A DNA stretch of 24,233 bases from Thermoplasmata archaeon. GTDB lineage: Archaea; Thermoplasmatota; Thermoplasmata; Lutacidiplasmatales; UBA184. Of this stretch, positions 20,894 through 24,233 are shown in pieces. Numbering within the stretch: the first letter of the stretch is position 1; every line of letters starts with the position of its first letter. The stretch is from positions 1-24,233 of the forward strand of contig JASHVP010000023.1 of assembly GCA_030044475.1 (NCBI GenBank). The letters are read 5' to 3'. The notes beneath the pieces are model-generated. The model saw nothing but the letters and a program-made list of their open reading frames with translations. It had not been told where the DNA came from and ran no database searches. The position numbers and the translations under genes are program-made.

Positions 20894-22447
20894 TCAGCGG
20901 CCGGGGCGTCGGTAGGCCTCGACGCCCGCGCACCAGGTCGCCACCACGCCCGGGGACCCCTGGAGGACGGCGTGCGAGACGTCGGGGCCGTCGACCTCGA
21001 GGAGGTCGGCGTGGGACCCGGGTTCGAGCGTTCCCAGGTCCGGTTCGCCCAGCACCTCCCCGGCGTGGACGGTGGCGAGGGCCACGGCGGTCTCCGGCGG
21101 GAGCGCCTCGTCGACCGCCGGGTTCGCCGACCTCCCCAGCTCGTCGCGCCGTTGGACGGCGCTCCGGAGCCCGCGCCAGGGATCGATCGGGTCGTACGGC
21201 GCGTCGGACGACGAGGCGAGAAGGAAACCGCGATCGACGAGGCTCCGGAACGGGTACGCCCACCGGGCGCGCTCGGGCCCGAGTCGGGCCCGGAGCCAGG
21301 TATCGCTCGCGAGAAACCCCGGCTGCACCACCAGGGCGGGTCGGACCTCGGTCAGGGCCGGCCACGTCTCGGGCGGCGCGAGGGAGGCGTGCTCGATCCG
21401 ATGACGGGCACCGGGGAGCGGAGGGAGTCGGGAGATCCAGCGGGCGGCCCGCAGCACGGCCCGGTCGCCGATCGCATGGACCGCCGAGGCGAGGCCCCGC
21501 TCGGCGGCCTCCGTGAGCCGGCCGATCACCGCGTCGTCATCGCCGACCAGACGTCCGTGCTCCCCCGGGTCGTCGTCGTACGGTTCGGCGAGGGCTGCCG
21601 TTCGCGGACCGAATGCACCGTCGGCGAATGCCTTCACCCCAACGATCCGGAATCGTTCGGCCCCCGCGTCCGTGGCGGGGGTGCCGTGGGGCAACGGGGA
21701 GGCATTCAGCTGGACGTAGCCCCGGACCCGAATCGCGAGCTCGCCGGTATCGCGCGCCCGACCCAACGCCGTGAGCTCCTCGGCGTGCGCGTTCATCGCC
21801 CCGACGGTCGTCAGTCCCAACGAGGCCGCCTCCCGCAGGAGGGAGGCGAGTTCCTGGCTGCGGACCGGGAACGCCCCGGCCACGAGGGGTCCCAGAATCC
21901 GGACCGCCTCTTCGTACAGGACCCCGCTCTCGCGTCCGTCGGGCAGTCGCTCCACGGGTTCCGGCAACGAAATCCCCCGAGACGCCAGCCATTCGAGCGC
22001 AGCCCCATTGACGACGGCGGTGTGCCCACTGGCATGGTACAGGACGACCGGCCGGTCCGGGACGATCGCGTCGAGGTCGCGTCGGTCCACGCGTGCCCGG
22101 TCCGGGAATCCTTCCGGGAGGATCCCGCGGCCGACGAGAACCGGCGAGGTCCTCTCGCGTGCACCGTCGGAGATCCGCCGCATCAGCTCGCGGTGGGAGC
22201 GAACGCCGTCCAGCGACAGGCCAGCGCGGGTGCGGACGACTTCGCTCAGGTGGAGGTGAAGGTCGAGGAGGCCGGGCAGGAGGAGATGCCCGTCGAGCGA
22301 GACTCGTTCGGTGCCGGTCGGCGCATCCCGCCCGACCGCGGCTCGGTCGCCGGCCGCGACCACCCGACCCCCGTCGATCAGGAGGGCCTCGACGTATCGG
22401 CGGCCGGTGAAGATCCGGCCGTCGACGAACAGCCTCGCGTCCGCCAT
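20894..22447 (-). CDS. Amidohydrolase family 3 (YtcJ-like metal-dependent hydrolase)
   Basis: A 517-residue enzyme of the COG1574/YtcJ type in the amidohydrolase superfamily. Members hydrolyse amides, formamides or related C-N bonds. The N-terminal beta-sandwich half (ADARLFVDGRIFTG) leads to PGLLDLHLHLSE with the HxH metal ligands His64 and His66. Then come VVLYHASGHTAVVNGAAL, VGVKAFADGAFGPRTAAL with the conserved lysine, SAVHAIGDRAV, HRIEHASL and LLASSSDAPYDPIDPW with the metal aspartate. DLGTLEPGSHADLLEVD is the returning C-terminal sandwich. All expected motifs are present, so it should be active. There is no signal peptide, so it is cytoplasmic. The ATG at 22447 follows glutamine synthetase by 58 bp on the same strand. 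The substrate is unknown; de-acylating an amine or amino acid would fit the context. Confidence 0.88.
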   Translation of the reverse strand: MADARLFVDGRIFTGRRYVEALLIDGGRVVAAGDRAAVGRDAPTGTERVSLDGHLLLPGLLDLHLHLSEVVRTRAGLSLDGVRSHRELMRRISDGARERTSPVLVGRGILPEGFPDRARVDRRDLDAIVPDRPVVLYHASGHTAVVNGAALEWLASRGISLPEPVERLPDGRESGVLYEEAVRILGPLVAGAFPVRSQELASLLREAASLGLTTVGAMNAHAEELTALGRARDTGELAIRVRGYVQLNASPLPHGTPATDAGAERFRIVGVKAFADGAFGPRTAALAEPYDDDPGEHGRLVGDDDAVIGRLTEAAERGLASAVHAIGDRAVLRAARWISRLPPLPGARHRIEHASLAPPETWPALTEVRPALVVQPGFLASDTWLRARLGPERARWAYPFRSLVDRGFLLASSSDAPYDPIDPWRGLRSAVQRRDELGRSANPAVDEALPPETAVALATVHAGEVLGEPDLGTLEPGSHADLLEVDGPDVSHAVLQGSPGVVATWCAGVEAYRRPGR

Positions 22448-22505
22448 CCCCGGGCCCCTAGGCCGGCCAGCCGACGCGGCGGATGAAGGGTCCGGGGCGG
22501 GCCGG

Positions 22506-23966
22506 CTACACGTCGAGGTACCGGTAGAACTCGTACGGGTGCGGGCGCAGGTTCAGCTCGAGCTGCTCCTGCCGCTTCAGCTCCACGTACGTGTCGAGCA
22601 GGGAGGCGGCGAAGGCCGGCTTCAGGAACTCGCGGTCCCCCTCGAGGCAGTCGAGCGCCTCGCCGAGCGAGCCGGGAAGCTCGCGGATCCGCAGCTCCTT
22701 GCGCTTCGCCGGGGTGAGCTTGTAGATGTTCTCGTCGACGGGCGGGGGCGGCTCGATCTTCCGGCGGATGCCGTCGAGTCCCGCCAGGGCGAGGGCGGCT
22801 TCGGTGAGGTAGATGTTCGCGGAGGAGTCCGGAGTCCGATACTCGATCCGCTTGGCCGCCGGGCGGCCCTGGTGGTACGCCGGGATGCGGACGTTGGCGG
22901 ACCGGTTCGCCTTGCTCCACGCGATGAACACGGGCGCCTCGTAGCCCGGGACGAGCCGACGGTACGAGTTCGTGATTGGGTTCGTGATCGCGCAGAGCGC
23001 CCGGGCGTGCTCGAGCAGGCCCCCGATGTAGTACCGGCAGGTCTGGCTGACCTCCGCGTACCGGTCGTTCGCGTCGTAGAACGCGTTCGTCGCCCCCTTC
23101 CAGAGCGACTGGTTCGTGTGCATCCCGATGCCGTTGTCGCCGTAGACCGGCTTCGGCATCAGGCATCCGATCTTGCCGTGGCGGGCCGCGACGTTGCGGA
23201 TGACGTACCGGACGTCCTGGACGTGGTCGGCCATCGGCACGAGCTCGTCGAACCGGATGTTGATCTCCGACTGGCTCGCCGTCGCCACCTCGTGATGGTG
23301 GGCGTCCATCGTGATGTGGAAATCGTCCGCGAGGATGTTGCACATCTCGGCGCGCAGCGCGAGGAGCGAGTCGTGCGGCGGCGTCCGGTGGTACCCTTCC
23401 TTGAACCGAACGGTCGGCTGCATCGGGCCGCCCTGCCACGGGGCCTCCGCGTGGTTGATGAGGTAGCCCGCGCCGGACCAGGCGTCGCGCACCGCCTGGT
23501 ACGACGGGATCAGCTCGATCGAATCGAACACCCAGAACTCGATCTCGGGTCCCCAGTACGACTTGTCGAAGCCGGCGTCGGCGAGCACGGCCTCGGTCCG
23601 TCGTGCGACGCCGCGCGGGTCGTGGGCGTACCCTTCCTTCTGGCCTCCGATGCGGACGTCGCAGTAGAATCGGACCGTCGGGCCGACGTCGGGGTTCCAC
23701 GGGATCGTCGCCAGCGTCTTCGGGTCGGGGACCAGCAGCATGTCCGACTCGTAGATCTCGCGGAACCCGCGGACCGACGAGCCGTCCAGCTTTGGAACGC
23801 CCGAGCGGAACATCTCGGCGTCGAGCGCCTCGCGGGGGATGTCGACCTGGTTGAGGCCGCCGAAGACGTCGGTGTAGAACAGCTGGACCCACCGGACCTT
23901 CTCGGCCTTCAGTTGCTCGACGACCGCCTCGCCTTCCGACCCGCCCTTCGCCCGCTTCGCCGCCAC
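22506..23966 (-). CDS. glnA: Glutamine synthetase type I
   Basis: A 486-residue GSI subunit that makes glutamine from glutamate, ammonia and ATP, normally as a dodecamer. Active-site residues are recognisable: Asp61 in LDGSSVRG (ammonium site), Glu141 and Glu143 in EIEFW, Glu226 and Glu234 in HHHEVATASQSE, His283 in GIGMHTNQS, Glu343 in PGYEAP, Arg355 and Arg360 in NRSANVR, and Glu375 and Arg377 in IEYRTPD. The ammonium-site Asp and Glu argue against a gamma-glutamylpolyamine synthetase. The usual AGQ before the metal Glu is ASQ. The adenylylation loop motif is not matched (NIYKL in place of NLYDL). I place the start at GTG 23966, where the sequence aligns with normal GSI N-termini; an open frame continues to TTG 24056 but adds unlikely residues. 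It is divergent from an Lrp-family gene and is probably regulated by it. Confidence 0.93.
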   Translation of the reverse strand: MAAKRAKGGSEGEAVVEQLKAEKVRWVQLFYTDVFGGLNQVDIPREALDAEMFRSGVPKLDGSSVRGFREIYESDMLLVPDPKTLATIPWNPDVGPTVRFYCDVRIGGQKEGYAHDPRGVARRTEAVLADAGFDKSYWGPEIEFWVFDSIELIPSYQAVRDAWSGAGYLINHAEAPWQGGPMQPTVRFKEGYHRTPPHDSLLALRAEMCNILADDFHITMDAHHHEVATASQSEINIRFDELVPMADHVQDVRYVIRNVAARHGKIGCLMPKPVYGDNGIGMHTNQSLWKGATNAFYDANDRYAEVSQTCRYYIGGLLEHARALCAITNPITNSYRRLVPGYEAPVFIAWSKANRSANVRIPAYHQGRPAAKRIEYRTPDSSANIYLTEAALALAGLDGIRRKIEPPPPVDENIYKLTPAKRKELRIRELPGSLGEALDCLEGDREFLKPAFAASLLDTYVELKRQEQLELNLRPHPYEFYRYLDV

Positions 23967-24087
23967 GCTCCGGTGCCCCCGGAGGTTCGGAGCACGACCG
24001 TCTACATCAACGCTGAGGCGTCCGGGCTGGACGAACGTCCAACTTTTCGGTGACAAGCATTAACATCGGCCGCTCCCATTTCGAATC
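23967..24087. promoter_or_regulatory. Divergent glnA/Lrp promoter region
   Basis: This gap of about 120 bp contains AAGCATTAAC (24055-24064), whose TTAA centre is about 27 nt before the regulator ATG at 24088, ideal for a leaderless transcript. On the minus strand GTTAATGC (same place) or AAAAGTT (near 24047-24041) could serve glnA with a leader of 50-70 nt. A three-half-site array CGTCC-N5-GGACG-N2-CGTCC occupies 24019-24040, downstream of the glnA TATA candidates and therefore where a repressor would block initiation. Confidence 0.55.
24019..24040. promoter_or_regulatory. Putative Lrp-type operator: CGTCC-N5-GGACG with an extra CGTCC half-site
   Basis: CGTCC at 24019-24023, spacer GGGCT, GGACG at 24029-24033, then AA and a third half-site CGTCC at 24036-24040. 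The 15-bp arm-spacer-arm size matches Lrp/AsnC operators. The half-site letters recall the published Ptr2 consensus of Methanocaldococcus (GGACG-N5-CGTCC), with the arms in opposite order. Binding is inferred, not shown. Confidence 0.45.
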
Positions 24088-24233
24088 ATGCGCCGAACGT
24101 CCATGCTGGACGAGCTCGACCGGTCGATCTTGGTGGAGCTCAACACCGATGCCCGGCGCAGCCATCGGGAGATCGCCCACCGCCTGCGGGTCTCGCCGAC
24201 GACGGTGAGCTCCCGCGTCGCGCGGATGGAGGA
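24088..24233 (+). CDS. Lrp/AsnC family transcriptional regulator (partial, N-terminal HTH only)
   Basis: Only 48 complete codons are in the window, but they read as a classic Lrp/AsnC DNA-binding domain: MLDELDRSILVELNTDARRS followed by HREIAHRLRVSPTTVSSRVA. The helix-turn-helix spans about residues 25-45. The ATG at 24088 is about 27 nt after a TATA-like AAGCATTAAC and has no ribosome binding site, as in a leaderless mRNA; ATG 24103 is a possible internal alternative. Proteins of this family sense amino acids through a C-terminal RAM domain, which lies beyond the edge. It is divergent from glnA. A CGTCC-N5-GGACG dyad lies inside its first codons (24098-24112), suggesting autoregulation. Known archaeal relatives control amino-acid metabolism genes, so the adjoining catabolic genes are candidate targets. 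Confidence 0.88.
   Translation, partial: MRRTSMLDELDRSILVELNTDARRSHREIAHRLRVSPTTVSSRVARME
24098..24112. promoter_or_regulatory. Second CGTCC-N5-GGACG dyad within the start of the Lrp-family gene
   Basis: CGTCC (24098-24102), spacer ATGCT, GGACG (24108-24112). It is identical to the dyad at 24019-24033 in 13 of 15 positions, and both are followed by A. It lies 10-24 nt after the first base of the start codon. Codon constraint (Arg-Thr-Ser-Met-Leu-Asp) could produce it by chance, so confidence is modest. Confidence 0.4.

Noticed and set aside
22506..23966. Gamma-glutamylputrescine or polyamine synthetase (PuuA/GlnA3-type) instead of glutamine synthetase, tempting from the polyamine context
   Set aside because: The ammonium-binding Asp61 and Glu343 and the full set of GSI motifs are kept, which favours true glutamine synthetase.
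22506..24056. Extended glutamine synthetase start at TTG 24056
   Set aside because: The extra 30 residues do not resemble GSI N-termini, the start would overlap the TATA-like elements and the operator array, and GTG 23966 gives a normal N-terminus.
1..24233. CRISPR arrays, insertion sequences, prophage genes, toxin-antitoxin or defence genes
   Set aside because: No regularly spaced direct repeats, transposase or integrase motifs, terminal inverted repeats or nuclease/toxin domains were seen. All sizeable frames are metabolic, transport or regulatory.

Overview
The window is very G+C-rich (roughly 70% by eye) and densely coded, with no rRNA, tRNA, CRISPR array, insertion sequence or integration site that I could see. 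It looks archaeal. The clearest promoter is a TATA box (ctatatataa, 18803-18812). Several other genes have an AT-poor TATA-like core 25-45 nt upstream and no Shine-Dalgarno sequence, as in leaderless transcripts. An Lrp/AsnC regulator lies divergent to a type I glutamine synthetase. The surface peptide-binding protein is unusually rich in N-glycosylation sequons. A heterotrophic, high-GC archaeon, possibly of the Thermoplasmatota, is my best guess. This lineage call is inference and was not tested by any search.

Layout. Positions 1-4637 carry a truncated class III aminotransferase, a divergent methylmalonate/malonate-semialdehyde dehydrogenase (mmsA-like), a second class III aminotransferase converging on it so that the two stop codons share one CTAG, and a TIM-barrel amidohydrolase. 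Positions 4663-6155 hold a small two-helix membrane protein divergent from a membrane-anchored methyltransferase resembling the FAM173 lysine methyltransferases. Positions 6220-10718 form a GABA/polyamine-like block: a GABA-type aminotransferase facing two tandem aldehyde dehydrogenases, one like succinate-semialdehyde dehydrogenase and one like aminobutyraldehyde dehydrogenase. Positions 10845-17088 encode a complete peptide-family ABC importer: the binding protein on the plus strand converges on a four-gene B-C-D-F operon on the minus strand, in which every start is GTG or TTG. Positions 17191-24233 hold a glutamate-1-semialdehyde-aminotransferase-like enzyme with a long N-terminal extension, a saccharopine/lysine-dehydrogenase-like reductase, an unrecognised protein, a YtcJ-like amidohydrolase, glutamine synthetase, and the start of an Lrp/AsnC regulator.

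How the genes may work together. Four class III aminotransferases, three aldehyde dehydrogenases and one amine/amino-acid dehydrogenase within about 20 kb suggest an island for degrading omega-amino acids, polyamines or lysine. Peptides would enter through the ABC importer. Amino groups would pass to keto acids and semialdehydes would be oxidised to succinate or acyl-CoA. Released nitrogen could be recaptured by glutamine synthetase, perhaps under the Lrp-type regulator. Two near-identical CGTCC-N5-GGACG dyads flank the glutamine synthetase/regulator promoter region and are the best regulatory lead. Specific substrates are inferred from family and neighbourhood, not demonstrated.
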